Assembly: GCF_000614185.1 (NCBI RefSeq)
Contig: NZ_BAKM01000021.1
Span: 38,411 to 102,410, forward strand
DNA: 64,000 nt
Source: Phocaeicola sartorii JCM 17136 = DSM 21941
Lineage (GTDB): Bacteria; Bacteroidota; Bacteroidia; Bacteroidales; Bacteroidaceae
Reading direction: 5' to 3'
The notes beneath the pieces are model-generated. The model was not told the origin of the DNA. It worked only from the letters and a program-made list of their open reading frames with translations, and ran no database searches. The translations under genes were made by a program, and so were the position numbers. Shown one piece after another: positions 26,506-37,200 of the stretch. The number at the start of each line of letters is the position of its first letter. Within the stretch, counting starts at the first letter, position 1.

Positions 26506-27785
26506 ATGAAAAACGAAAATTCCGGAATGAAACTCAGACTGATAGTCATGAACTTCTTGCAGTTTGCCGTATGGGGGGCTTACCTTACTTCCATGGGAAC
26601 TTATTTGTTTAATATTGGCTTAGGTGCAAGATCGGTCTGTTTTATGCCATGCAGGGGATTGTTTCCTTGTTCATGCCGGCTGTGATGGGAATTATTGCCG
26701 ACAGGTGGGTGCCTGCTCAAAAATTATATGGTTTCTGCCATTTTATGGCTGCCGTGTTTATGGTAGCTGCCGGGTGGTATGGCTGCATGGATGGTGGAGC
26801 AGTTGATTTCGGTACTTTATTCACATTTTATTCTTTGAGTGTAGCCTTTTATATGCCCACATTGGCATTGACAAATTCGGTTGCTTATACCGCACTGGAT
26901 AAAGTAAAACTGGATCCGGTCATCGCTTTTCCTCCGATTCGTATTTTTGGAACGATCGGTTTTATCTGTTCCATGTTGCTGACGGATATCCTGGGATTCC
27001 AAAATAACTATATGCAGTTCTTTTCTTGTGCTTGCTTTGGAGTAATACTGGCTGTTTATGCGCTTACTTTGCCTGACTGTCCTGTCAGTCGTGGCGGAGA
27101 AAAGAAATCGTTGGTGGATGCTATGGGATTGCGGGCGTTTACACTGTTCAAACAGAAAAAAATGGCTATTTTCTTTATATTCTCTATGTTGCTGGGGGTT
27201 TCTTTACAGATAACCAACGGTTTTGCCAATCCGTTTCTCAGCAGTTTCAAGGGAATGCCCGAGTATGCCGATACGTTTGGAGTGAATCATGCTAACGCAT
27301 TGATATCTCTGTCACAGGTGTCGGAAACGCTGTGCATTTTATTAATACCTTTTGCCTTGAAGCATTTCGGAATCAAGCGTGTCATGCTGATAGCCATGTT
27401 GGCATGGGTACTTCGTTTCGGATTGTTCGGACTGGGTAATCCGGGTCCGGGTGTTTGGATGTTTGTGCTTTCCATGATTGTGTATGGGGTGGCTTTCGAC
27501 TTCTTCAACATTTCTGGCTCGTTGTTTGTTAACAATGAGACTGATCTATCTATCCGTTCCAGCGCTCAGGGGTTGTTTGTGATTATGACAAATGGTGTGG
27601 GTGCTACGGTGGGGACATTGGGAGCTCAGGCGGTGGTAAATCATTTTGTAGATATGAACAGCAGTGCTCCGCAAATGGAGGGATGGAGCATGACATGGTT
27701 TGTTTTTGCAGGGTATGCCTTGGTGGTTGCGTTACTGTTTGCGGTCATATTCAAGTATAAGCATGATACCGGGCAAGTTAAATAA
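26506..27785 (+). pseudogene. Nucleoside:H+ symporter, NupG-like MFS permease (frameshifted)
   Basis: About 426 residues if one base is restored. The start MKNENSGMKLRLIVMNFLQF and FAVWGAYLTSMGTYLF are typical of the Nuc_H_symport family, as are WVPAQKLYGFCHF and GALGFI-like RIFGTIGFICSML. About 12 membrane helices are expected. The frame breaks at about 26626-26632: GCA AGA TCG should read GCA AAG ATC, a lost A, after which KIGLFYAMQGIVSLFMPA continues. All the rest is intact, so sequencing error is plausible. It is the first gene of an apparent operon to 32944. Confidence 0.85.
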
Positions 27786-27845
27786 ATTAGTTGTTTTGTG
27801 ACCATTCCTGATGCAGACTGGAGTGGTGGAAGGGAAGTTAATATT

Positions 27846-28415
27846 ATGGATGAAATAGAATTGAAGGTACATGATATGTCCTCTACATTGCAGCCGGCGG
27901 ATGCATACGCACTGGTGTTGGAAGAAGTGAATGGTAACCGTAAGCTGCCTGTTATTATCGGCTCGTTGGAGGCGCAGGCTATTAAGGTGGTAATGATGGA
28001 GTATAAGATGCCCAGACCATTGACACACGATCTTTTTCTGACAGTAATAAAAGAATTGGGGGCTGCTTTAAAGAAAGTGCTGATATATAAGGTGAAGGAT
28101 GGAGTCTATTATTCCTATCTGTTTCTGGAAAGGGAGAGTGAGACGTTTAAAATTGATTCTCGTACTTCCGATGCGATTGCATTGGCTATGCGTTGCGGAT
28201 GTCCTATTTATACGACTGACGAGATCATGGAAAGTGAGCAGTTGCACGAAGTCGGGAATACGGCATTTTCTGTTAATGTAAATACAGTTGATGTGGTGGT
28301 ACTGAAAGAAGCGTTGTCAAAGGCTATAGAAGAAGAGAATTACGAGCTGGCATCCCGTTTGCGTGATGAGATAAAACGACGCGAACAAGAAGAGGAGAAT
28401 AATACCATAGCTTGA
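27846..28415 (+). CDS. Bifunctional nuclease (BFN) domain protein with UVR motif
   Basis: About 189 residues from the ATG at 27846; an earlier in-frame start adds an unconserved extension. Residues 1-135 match the BFN/DUF151 family (LPVIIGSLEAQAI, DSRTSDAIALAMRCGCPIYT). The C-terminal YELASRLRDEIKRRE is a UVR-type helix pair as in UvrB/UvrC and McsA. The founding BFN protein is a plant nuclease with DNase and RNase activity. The bacterial role is not established; a stress or DNA-repair link is inferred from the UVR motif. Confidence 0.88.
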   Translation: MDEIELKVHDMSSTLQPADAYALVLEEVNGNRKLPVIIGSLEAQAIKVVMMEYKMPRPLTHDLFLTVIKELGAALKKVLIYKVKDGVYYSYLFLERESETFKIDSRTSDAIALAMRCGCPIYTTDEIMESEQLHEVGNTAFSVNVNTVDVVVLKEALSKAIEEENYELASRLRDEIKRREQEEENNTIA

Positions 28416-28443
28416 TATATAATTTGAAAATACAAGAAGAATT

Positions 28444-29145
28444 ATGCATGTTTTTTATACTCCCGATATACTGAATAACCCTGAATTACCGGAAGAGGAA
28501 GCGGGACATTGTTTGCGGGTTTTACGCCTGTCCATAGGCGATGAGATAATGTTGACCGATGGAAAAGGTTATTTTTACAAAGCGGTAATCAGTGCTGCAA
28601 GTGGCAAACGTTGCCAGGTGAAGGTAACGGAAACGATCCCGCAGGAAAAAGGATGGAACGGCTGGCTGCATATTGCCATGGCTCCCACTAAAAATATGGA
28701 TCGTACCGAGTGGTTTACAGAGAAAGCGACTGAAATAGGCTTTGATGAGTTGTCTTTTCTGAATTGCCGTTATTCCGAACGGAAAGTTATCAAGAGCGGA
28801 CGTATTGAAAAAATTCTGGTATCGGCTGTGAAACAGTCGCTAAAGGCGACTATGCCGGTACTGAATGAAATGACGGACTTTAATAAGTTCGTTTCACAGA
28901 ATTTTAAGGGGCAGAAGTTCATCGCCCATTGTTATGAAGGGGAAAAACCGTTGCTGAAAGATATATTGTGTTCCGGAGAAGATGCTTTGGTGATGATAGG
29001 TCCGGAAGGGGATTTTAGCGAGGAAGAAGTGGCTAAGGCTATAGCGGCAGGTTTTCAGCCTGTCAGTTTGGGGAAATCCCGCCTTCGCACCGAGACGGCT
29101 GCTTTGGTAGCCTGTCATACGCTGAATTTATTAAACCAAAAATAA
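28444..29145 (+). CDS. rsmE: 16S rRNA (uracil1498-N3)-methyltransferase
   Basis: A 233-residue SPOUT methyltransferase that modifies U1498 of 16S rRNA in the assembled small subunit. The N-terminal PUA-like part contains AGHCLRVLRLSIGD and the SPOUT knot contains MIGPEGDFSEEEV and LGKSRLRTETA, which bind SAM. Length matches the family. It sits between the BFN gene (28 bases) and the DUF4836 gene (4 bases). Confidence 0.95.
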   Translation: MHVFYTPDILNNPELPEEEAGHCLRVLRLSIGDEIMLTDGKGYFYKAVISAASGKRCQVKVTETIPQEKGWNGWLHIAMAPTKNMDRTEWFTEKATEIGFDELSFLNCRYSERKVIKSGRIEKILVSAVKQSLKATMPVLNEMTDFNKFVSQNFKGQKFIAHCYEGEKPLLKDILCSGEDALVMIGPEGDFSEEEVAKAIAAGFQPVSLGKSRLRTETAALVACHTLNLLNQK

Positions 29146-29149
29146 GAAT

Positions 29150-30682
29150 ATGAGAAAAGGTATTTGGGGATTTGCACTCGTAGCGATAGTGCTGCTTATG
29201 GCTTCTTGTTCATCTAAAAGTGAATATGCCAACGCTATTCCTAAGGATGCGGCAATGGTTATGTCATTCGACTTCAAGACGATGGCGGAGAAGAGCGGCA
29301 TAAACGGTAAAGGAGGAGAAAAGGTTGTGGCCAAACTGACGGACGCATTAAAAAGCGGTCTGGAGGGTGAAGCTTACAAGACTGCCGAGAAGATTATTCA
29401 AAATCCGTCGGAATCCGGTTTGTCTTTTACTGATAAGGTGTATATGTTCATCACTCCCCATTCTAATGCTTTTGCTTTATTGGCGAAAGTGGATGATGAA
29501 GGGAAAGTGGAAGATTTGCTGGAGGCTTTGAAGAATGAGCAGATATGTACGAAATTGAAGAGCGAAAGCGGATGTACATGGACGCAGATGGGGACAGCTT
29601 TGTGCGCTTTTAATAAGGGGACTTTCTTATTGATGGGCAGTAATAAAGGAGATGCTCTCAGTTTGAAAGGAAGTTTGCTGTCATTGATGCGTCAGGATGC
29701 TGAAAACAGCTACGTAAAGACGACAGACTTTGATAAGTTGGCTTCGGCAAAAGGTGAAATCGTTGCAGTGATGAATCTGTCATTCATTCCCAATGATATT
29801 ACCATGCAGATGCGTATGGGAATGCCTGCCGACTTGAAACTGGAAGATATCAAATATCTGGTTTCCGCCACTTTCGAAAAAGGCAGAATTGTAGTGGACA
29901 TGGAGACATTGATCGAGAACAAGGATTTGATTGCCATGTATGAAAAGCAGTCGGCCGCTTCCTCATCCATCAAAGGAACCTATTTGGAATATTTCCCTGC
30001 CAATACGTTGGTTTGGGCCGGTGGTAATATCAATGGAAAGGGAATTTATGATTTGCTTTGTGAAAATCCTACCATCAGGCAAGCACTGGATAATCCGATG
30101 TTGCCAATAGATATTGAAGGTATATTCTCTTCTATTCATGGGGATGTTGCTGTAGGTTATAGCTCTTTGTCTACTAATGACTTGCTGATTTATGCTGATG
30201 TGACGAATAAAGACTTTTTGCTGTCTTTCGAAGAACTGCGTCCCTTGTTGGCCATGACCGGTGGACAGATGCAGTTGAACTCTACGGGCAAAGACCAATA
30301 TGAGTTCCGTATCTACCGCCAGAGCATTTGGTTTGGTGTGAAGAACAATCTGCTTTATATCTCGAACAATGAAAGACTGGCAGATGAGGCAGGCCGCCGT
30401 TACGGAGTTTCTTTGCAGAATACTCCTTGGGCCGGAGAGGTGGTGAAGAACCGTTTCTTTATGGCGTTCAATGCAGCGCAGTTGGTGAAGGACGTTCGGG
30501 AGAATCCCCGGTTAACCCGTATGCTGGGTAGTGATGCTGCTGTGTTTAATGCTATTCTGGGACCTTGCGACTATGTGGATGCCATGGCTCCCGATTGGAA
30601 AAGCGCCCAAATGAATATTGTAATGAAAGATAAAGAGATCAATGTGCTACAGTTGATTGTACGTGGATTAGAGAATTTATGA
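29150..30682 (+). CDS. DUF4836 family lipoprotein
   Basis: A 510-residue Bacteroidales protein. The signal peptide ends in the lipobox LLMASC with C20, followed by SSKSEYANAIPKDAAMVMSF, the diagnostic start of DUF4836. It is probably anchored in the outer or inner membrane facing the periplasm. The function is unknown. Its stop codon overlaps the start of the ABC ATPase gene (ATGA), which ties it to an FtsE/FtsX-like complex as a possible periplasmic partner; that link is positional inference. Confidence 0.88.
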   Translation: MRKGIWGFALVAIVLLMASCSSKSEYANAIPKDAAMVMSFDFKTMAEKSGINGKGGEKVVAKLTDALKSGLEGEAYKTAEKIIQNPSESGLSFTDKVYMFITPHSNAFALLAKVDDEGKVEDLLEALKNEQICTKLKSESGCTWTQMGTALCAFNKGTFLLMGSNKGDALSLKGSLLSLMRQDAENSYVKTTDFDKLASAKGEIVAVMNLSFIPNDITMQMRMGMPADLKLEDIKYLVSATFEKGRIVVDMETLIENKDLIAMYEKQSAASSSIKGTYLEYFPANTLVWAGGNINGKGIYDLLCENPTIRQALDNPMLPIDIEGIFSSIHGDVAVGYSSLSTNDLLIYADVTNKDFLLSFEELRPLLAMTGGQMQLNSTGKDQYEFRIYRQSIWFGVKNNLLYISNNERLADEAGRRYGVSLQNTPWAGEVVKNRFFMAFNAAQLVKDVRENPRLTRMLGSDAAVFNAILGPCDYVDAMAPDWKSAQMNIVMKDKEINVLQLIVRGLENL

Positions 30683-31321
30683 ATACTATAGAACTACAAC
30701 AGACCCTCTGCAGTTTTTGCTGGGAGGGATTCTATTATATCCGATGTCTGGCATCAGTTGCTGACTCTGAAACGCGGAGAAGCTTATTTGGTGGAGGCGG
30801 CATCCGGTACTGGAAAATCATCGCTTTGCAGCTATATATACGGATATCGTAACGATTATCAAGGTATTATCTGCTTTGACGGGAAAAACATCCGTAGTCT
30901 TTCGGTGCACGACTGGGTGGAGATTCGGAAAAGTTCCATCAGTATGTTGTTTCAGGAATTGCGTTTGTTTACGGAACTGACAGCGTGGGAGAATGTGCAG
31001 TTGAAAAATTCGCTGACCGGATTTAAGTCCAAGAAAGAAATCAAGGCTTGGTTTGAACAGTTCGGCATTGCCGATAAATGGAACACACCGGTGGCAAAAA
31101 TGTCTTTCGGGCAGCAGCAGCGTGTGGCGTTGGTCCGCGCCCTTTGCCAGCCTTTCGATTTTATTTTTCTGGATGAACCCATCAGCCATCTGGATGAGGA
31201 AAACGGACGGATTATGTCCCGGATATTGGTGGAGGAGGCGGATAGACAGGGGGCAGGTATCATTGTGACTTCTATCGGCAAGCATTTGGAGTTGAACTAC
31301 ACAAAAACGTTGAAACTATGA
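30679..31321 (+). pseudogene. FtsE-like ABC transporter ATP-binding protein (frameshifted near its start)
   Basis: About 213 residues when corrected. The start MNTIELQQT overlaps the DUF4836 stop. Then one extra base near 30708-30715 (in the ACCCTCTGC run) shifts the frame; downstream SAVFAGRDSIISDVWHQLL continues into Walker A SGTGKSS, signature MSFGQQQRVAL and Walker B FIFLDEPISHLDEE. A TTG at 30758 would give a shortened 187-residue product that lacks the first strand. It overlaps the permease start (ATGA). Confidence 0.82.
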
Positions 31322-32520
31322 GGTTGGTCTGGAAGCTATTACGTCAGCATATCAGTTTCCCGCAATTGGCGGGTTTTTTCTTTGCCAATCTGTGTGGCAT
31401 GGTCATTGTGTTGCTGAGTGTTCAGTTTTATAAGGATGTGTTGCCTGTCTTTACAGAGGGTGACAGTTTCATGAAGAAAGATTATGTGATAGTCAGCAAG
31501 AAGGTGAGCACATTGGGCTCCTTTGTTGGTAAAAGCAAGACTTTTTCCGAACAAGACATTGCTGAAATCAGCGGGCAGCCGTTTACCAAAGGAGTAGGGG
31601 CTTTTACCCCTTCCCAATTTAAAGTGTCGGCAGGCATGGGGATGGAGAATGTGGGGTTGCACATGTCCACAGCCATGTTCTTTGAGTCTGTGCCCGATGA
31701 GTATGTGGATGTGAACTTGGATAAATGGGAGTTTGATGAAAATGAGCGGGTCGTTCCTATTATCATTCCCCGTAATTATCTGAATCTTTATAATTTCGGT
31801 TTTGCACAAAGCCGCAGTCTGCCACAATTGTCGGAAGGAGTGATGGGGATGGTTAATCTGGACATACGTATCACCGGTGCGGGGCGTACAGAAAACTTTA
31901 AAGGAAAAATTGCAGGTTTCTCCAATCGTCTGAATACGATCCTTGTTCCGGAAACATTCATGACGTGGGCCAACAATGAGTTTGCTCCGGGGCAGAAAAG
32001 CGAACCGTCACGCCTGATTGTGGAAGTGAACAATCCTACGGACGACCGTATTGCCAAGTTCTTTAAAGACAAGGGATATGATACGGAAGATGACAAACTG
32101 GATGCGGGAAAGACTACCTGGTTCTTGAAAGTGATTGTAGGAATTGTGCTTTCTGTAGGTTTGCTTATCAGTGTGCTCTCCTTCTATATCTTGATGCTCA
32201 GCATTTACTTGTTGCTGCAAAAGAATACGTCCAAGCTGGAGAATTTGTTATTGATAGGTTACAGTCCGGCTAAGGTGGCGCTTCCTTATCAGCTGCTGAC
32301 ATTGCTACTCAATGCCGTGGTCTTGTTTTTATCAGTGGGAATTGTAATTTATGTGCGGGGTAACTATATGGATCTGATAGAAAAGTTATTCCCACAGTTG
32401 GAGGAAGGAAATGCAGGACCGGCTTTGGTGGTAGGTCTTTTACTTTTTATAGGTGTATCCTTGTTTAATATGGTAGCGGTACGCCGTAAAGTGGCATCTA
32501 TATGGATGCATAAAGGTTGA
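31318..32520 (+). CDS. FtsX-like ABC transporter permease
   Basis: A 400-residue MacB/FtsX-type permease. One N-terminal membrane helix (about 18-37), a periplasmic domain of about 220 residues, then three C-terminal helices (about 264-298, 318-345 and 365-390). This is the usual topology of FtsX/LolE-like proteins that work mechanically without moving a substrate through a pore. Coupled to the ATPase by a 4-base overlap. The substrate is unknown; cell-wall hydrolase control or lipoprotein handling are the main options. Confidence 0.85.
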   Translation: MRLVWKLLRQHISFPQLAGFFFANLCGMVIVLLSVQFYKDVLPVFTEGDSFMKKDYVIVSKKVSTLGSFVGKSKTFSEQDIAEISGQPFTKGVGAFTPSQFKVSAGMGMENVGLHMSTAMFFESVPDEYVDVNLDKWEFDENERVVPIIIPRNYLNLYNFGFAQSRSLPQLSEGVMGMVNLDIRITGAGRTENFKGKIAGFSNRLNTILVPETFMTWANNEFAPGQKSEPSRLIVEVNNPTDDRIAKFFKDKGYDTEDDKLDAGKTTWFLKVIVGIVLSVGLLISVLSFYILMLSIYLLLQKNTSKLENLLLIGYSPAKVALPYQLLTLLLNAVVLFLSVGIVIYVRGNYMDLIEKLFPQLEEGNAGPALVVGLLLFIGVSLFNMVAVRRKVASIWMHKG

Positions 32521-32531
32521 TAGTAGTTGAT

Positions 32532-32944
32532 ATGGTATCTCAGACAGAATTTACACTTCGTCCCCGTACCAGGGGATTTCACCTGATTACTGATGAAGTG
32601 GTGCGCAATTTGCCGCCACTTCCTCAAACAGGCTTGCTTTATTTGTTCATCAAACATACCAGTGCGGCATTAAGTATCAATGAAAACGCTGATCCGGATG
32701 TCCGTACGGATATGGAATCTGTTTTTAATCATCTGGTAAAGGAACGTGAACCCTATTACGAACATACTTTGGAAGGTTGGATGATATGCCTGCTCATGCA
32801 AAGGCGACAATTATAGGGGTCAGCCTCACTATTCCTATTACAGAAGGCCGGTTGAATATGGGAATTTGGCAGGGAATTTATCTTTGTGAATTCCGTAACC
32901 ATGGAGGTGGCCGCAAGATTGTGCTCACTGTAATGGGGGAATAA
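32532..32944 (+). pseudogene. YjbQ/UPF0047 family protein (frameshifted)
   Basis: About 137 residues if one base is restored. Conserved TSAALSINENADPDV and the C-terminal LNMGIWQGIYLCEFRNHGG are present. At about 32778 one base is missing: EG followed by DDMPAHAKATIIG, the family signature, appears in the shifted frame. Members have been linked to thiamin phosphate synthase activity in vitro, with unclear physiology. It is last in the operon, 11 bases after the permease. Confidence 0.85.
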
Positions 32945-33019
32945 CGCTTTCCGATGCCCATCCGGACTATTATTTATTAAAAAAATAGATTAATTTCACT
33001 TTAATCGGAACTCTTTTTT

Positions 33020-33027
33020 TACCTTTG
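33020..33027 (+). promoter_or_regulatory. Promoter -7 box of the candidate RNA gene
   Basis: TACCTTTG. Transcription would start about 7-10 bases on, exactly where the first hairpin of the candidate RNA begins (33034). Confidence 0.6.
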
Positions 33028-33033
33028 TGCCAA

Positions 33034-33300
33034 TTCTTGAAAACGGGTGAATAATCACTTGAAAACAAGAAGGGACATATATAATTAAGAGCGTTTAAAA
33101 TATTACCTTGTCTTAGAAAATCCCCAATTTTCAAAGCTGCGCAAGTGTAATACAACAAGCGCTCACGTCTTGTGTCTATACTCCTTAACAGGATTAGTAT
33201 ATTCATAAAGGCGTGGGACACTGTTGTTATTATTTGTGCAGCTGGTATGGGGATACCTCTAAGGCAGATAAAATATGAAGCAGGTCCCACGTCTCTTTTT
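33034..33300 (+). ncRNA. Candidate structured non-coding RNA of about 265 nt
   Basis: This lies in a 400-base gene-free interval. A promoter box at 33020-33027 is followed by a 5' hairpin, TTCTTG (33034-33039) with CAAGAA (33066-33071), enclosing GTGA-ATAA-TCAC (33047-33058). At the 3' end CGTGGGAC (33212-33219) pairs with GTCCCACG (33284-33291), extended by flanking pairs. Inside it is GGTAT-GGGG-ATACC (33244-33257). A T-run (33296-33301) follows immediately, so the 3' stem is terminator-like. No reading frame on either strand is convincing. Size and layout could suit a regulatory RNA such as 6S, but I cannot assign a family. Confidence 0.55.
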
Positions 33301-33344
33301 TATGTCTGTGCCATAAAAATGAACGGATAAAACTAGTCTGAGCG

Positions 33345-33949
33345 ATGAAAGTTATTGCATGGAATTCACAGGATAAGTGTGTGGCTGATTATCATAAATT
33401 GATAAGAGGCTGTGATGTCTTGTGCCTGTTGGATTGCGGGCAATGGGCGGTTCCGGCGCACGCGCTTCAGATACAGAATGGCCTGTTTCATTGGAAGAAT
33501 GAGCATGAAGGTTTTTCCTATGATATATTTTATTGCTTGGAGAAAGTGGCGTTTATATGCGGGGTGGTTTGTATAGCGGAGAATCTGTCCTATATAGCAT
33601 TCATTCCAGCATAGGGCCTTTGATAGGCATTCGTTTGCAGGATGATTTCTGGTTGTTTGCCAACCATGAGCCTAATTGGATCAATGCCTGTCATATAGGT
33701 GAGTTTTATTTGCGTGAAATCTCAGGTCGTTTCAGAAAGGCGGCGTTTATAGTCGATTTTAAAGAGAAGTCTTATTCCTGGGCACAGGAAACGGTAGGTA
33801 AGTTGTATTGTATCTCCCCACCCGAAGGATATCGTCCGCATACCATCAATTGTTTGTTTGCCATTCATATAGCCTGTACGGATTTATGCTTGTTGGAAGG
33901 CTATAGTGAGGCTTCCAATCAGCCTACCTTCTTTAAATTGGAAATTTAA
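33345..33949 (+). pseudogene. Hypothetical protein (frameshifted)
   Basis: Corrected length is about 201 residues, of no family I recognise. The start MKVIAWNSQDKCVADYHKLI runs to FYCLEKVAF near 33550. There one base appears lost, and the next frame continues with YMRGGLYSGESVLYSIHSS to the end (NQPTFFKLEI). No signal peptide or membrane helix. The N-terminus resembles a small nuclease/phosphatase-like strand start, but this is too weak to name. Confidence 0.55.
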
Positions 33950-33981
33950 TTCGTTACGGATTATAATTTTTCGTTTTTTCC

Positions 33982-34011
33982 TTTGATAATAAAAGAATTA
34001 ATGTATATTTG
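33982..34011 (+). promoter_or_regulatory. Promoter of the putA transcript
   Basis: TTTG (33982-33985) and TATATTTG (34004-34011) separated by 18 bases, close to the ideal Bacteroides -33/-7 promoter. Transcription would start near 34018, giving a leader of about 190 bases before putA. Confidence 0.7.
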
Positions 34012-34047
34012 CATGTGAACAGTCTCATTTTATAAGGAAATAACGTT

Positions 34048-34164
34048 ATGGGCAGAGAACTTATATTTGACCGGTTTTCGCAGCAAGCTCTTCAGACCTT
34101 GCACCGGTATCGTGCCGTTATGTTCAGTCCTACGATGCTCATGTCTTTGGTTGTTTACCAATAA
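34048..34164 (+). CDS. Possible 38-residue leader ORF upstream of putA
   Basis: An ATG-initiated ORF within the putA leader, starting MGRELIFDRFSQQALQTLHR and ending MLMSLVVYQ. Its last codons form TTGGT-TGTTT-ACCAA (34147-34161), followed by an 8-base T-run, which resembles a weak attenuator. It could be a regulatory leader peptide or chance. No proline codon cluster is present (one Pro). Confidence 0.35.
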   Translation: MGRELIFDRFSQQALQTLHRYRAVMFSPTMLMSLVVYQ

Positions 34165-34207
34165 TTTTTTTTCATCCTTAATTCTTACACATTAACATGA
34201 GTTTACT

Positions 34208-37200
34208 ATGGACAACAGACCGACCATCGCTGAAGTACAGGAGTGGGTACTGAAGCTTTATAACACGTGTGAACAAACCATTACCAGTGAAGAACGTAAA
34301 GAGCAGCATAAATATGCCGTAATGGTGCAACGGCCGCAGGACAAAAAGTTTCTGGTGAAGATGCTGGACGAATCTTCTCAAATCCGTGATCGTAAGAAAT
34401 TGGCAGAGCGCATTAAGAAACTGATAGATCAATATGGCGTACCCGAGTTTCTGAACAAGCGCGACGCTTTCCTTTTCAAGATGTACCAGGCCTTTGGTCA
34501 TCATTTTGATTTCATTGCCATACCAATCATAAAGAAGCGTCTCCGTATGGATACTTCTAAAGTGATTCTGGATGAGGCGCGTCCTAAATTGACAGACCAT
34601 CTGGCTGCCCGTTTCAAACAAAAAATTGGTCAGAACGTGAATCTGCTGGGTGAAGTCGTATTGGGTAATGGCGAGGCGGATCATCGCTATTTCCACTATC
34701 TGGAAGCTTTGGAGGCTTCCGATATCAATTATATTTCCGTAAAAATATCGGGTATCTATGCACAGACTCATGCGCTGAACTATGAAGAAAGTTTTCCGGA
34801 ACTGGTGAAACGTATGACTGCCCTTTATCAGAAGGCTATTGATTTTCCCTATGTGGACGAGCATGGAGTGAAACGCTCCAAGTTTGTCAATCTGGATATG
34901 GAGGAGTACAAGGATGCACACTTTACGTTGCGTCTGTTCAAGACTGTGCTGAGCAAGCCGGAATTCAAGAACTACTCGGCAGGTATCGTAGTACAGGCTT
35001 ATTTGCCGGATGCTTATGAATTTCAAACCGAATTGTTGGAGTTTGCCAAAGCGCGTGTGGCGGCGGGCGGTGCTCCTATAAAGATGCGTCTTGTAAAAGG
35101 ATGTAACCTTGAAATGGAAACGGTTATCTCTTCCCTTCGCGGCTGGCCTAATCCTGTGAGGACATCGAAAACAGAAGTGGACGCCAATTACCTGCATATC
35201 CTGGAACGGGCTTTGTTACCCGAAAACGCAAAGGCATTGCATGTGGGGGTCGCTTCTCATAATTTGTTCACTATAGCATACGCTTATTTGCTGAGTCAGA
35301 GACTGGAAAGTGCGGAATACATGACTTTTGAAATGCTGGAAGGCATGGCAGACCATGTATGGCGTGCCCAATCCCAATTGGGAAATCATGTGATTCTATA
35401 TGCGCCGGTAGTAAAAGATGAGCATTTCCTGAATGCGGTATCTTACTTGGTACGACGTATGGATGAAAATACGGCTCCCGATAACTTCCTGACTCATTCA
35501 TTCAATTTGAAACCCGGCACGGATACCTGGCGTTTCTTGCAGAATCAGTTCGAGGATGCTTATAAAATGAAGGATACCATCACCCATATTCCTACCCGTA
35601 CACAAAACCGTTTGCATCGTTACACCCCTGTTCCCCCGGCTGATGTGATGAAGAATGAACCGGATACTGATTTTGATTTGGCTCAGAATCAGGAATGGGT
35701 ACGGAATATTTTTGCAAAATGGAAAAAGTCTCCAACGGACGCACCTGAAATCATTCCTTTGCAGATCGGTACTGAAACGGTGGTTTGTGACAAGCGTCAT
35801 AAATATATGGACCGTTGCCAGGATGATGAGGTATGCGTATGCGAAATGTCACAGGCAGATACGGAGCAGGTGAAGAAGATTATAGATATAGCCGAAAAAG
35901 ATCCGGCAGGATGGAGAAAGACCACATTGCAGGAACGGCATAAAATAATGTATGAAGCAGCCAACAGACTGGGTGAGATGCGTGGTGATTTGATAGGCTG
36001 TATGTGTGCTGTTACCGGTAAGACCGTGATAGAAGGGGATGTGGAAGTATCGGAAGGGGTGGATTATGCCCGTTTCTATACTACCAGCATGAAGCAGTTT
36101 GCAGAGTTGCCTGATGTGGATATAGCTCCGAAAGGAACTGTTCTTGTCATTTCTCCGTGGAACTTCCCCTGTGCCATCCCTATTGGCGGTATCGTGGCCG
36201 GCTTGGCGGGTGGAAATACGGTTATTCTGAAACCGGCTACTGTGGCTGCTCCCGTAGCTTGGATGTTTGCCAAAGCATTCTGGGATGCAGGTGTGCCTAA
36301 GGAAGCACTGCAAGTCATTATAACAGACCGTGAGGCATTGAAGGTGTTGACCACTGCTCCGGCCATCAAACACATCATTCTGACAGGGGGAACGGACACG
36401 GCACAAAATATTGCCCGCACCAATCCCGCTACTCCGCTATCAGCAGAAACCGGTGGCAAGAATGCCATTATCCTGACCGCTTCCGGCGACCGCGACCACG
36501 CCATTATGAATGTGGTGGCTTCTGCTTTCAGCAATGCCGGACAGAAATGTTCCGCTTGCTCTTTGTTGCTGGTAGAACGGTCGGTTTATGAAGACAAGAA
36601 CTTCCAGGAAAAACTGAAGGATGCTGCCACCAGCATGAAGGTGGGGAGTGTATGGAATCCGGGAAATATGGTAGGTCCGATGATTACCAATCAGAATGAC
36701 AAACTGTTGAAAGCATTGGAGCTGGAAAAAGGAGAATCCTGGTTGGTTCCGCCCCGCTTCCTTGATAAGAACAAATATATATTGGCTCCTACGGTGAAAT
36801 GGGGGGTACGTCCCGGCAACTATTCATTCAGAACCGAATTGTTCGGCCCGATGCTGAGTGTGGTATGCATTGAGAACCTGCAACAAGGGATCGAGCTGGT
36901 GAACAGTTTGGATTATGGCCTGACTTCCGGTTTGCAGAGTTTGGACGAGAGCGAACAGAAATTATGGAAGAATGCTATCATGGCCGGAAATCTATATATC
37001 AACCGTGGTATAACGGGAGCTATCGTAAACCGCCAGCCGTTCGGTGGCATGAAATTGTCTGCTTTTGGTGGAGGCGTGAAAGCGGGTGGTCCTAATTATT
37101 GCGCATGCTTCCTCAAGATCACCGATAAGCCGGGCAGTACTACTGATTATAAACAGAGCTATGCAAAGGCATACGAACAGGAATTTGCACATGCACGCGA

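Noticed and set aside
32970..33290. 106-codon minus-strand frame in the candidate RNA interval
   Set aside because: Crosses perfect RNA-type hairpins, has no recognisable domain, and plus-strand promoter and terminator fit an RNA gene better.
33034..33300. tmRNA or RNase P RNA
   Set aside because: No CCA end, tag frame or conserved RNase P core motifs visible.
34178..35197. 339-codon minus-strand frame antisense to putA
   Set aside because: Composition typical of an antisense shadow; putA is certain on the other strand.
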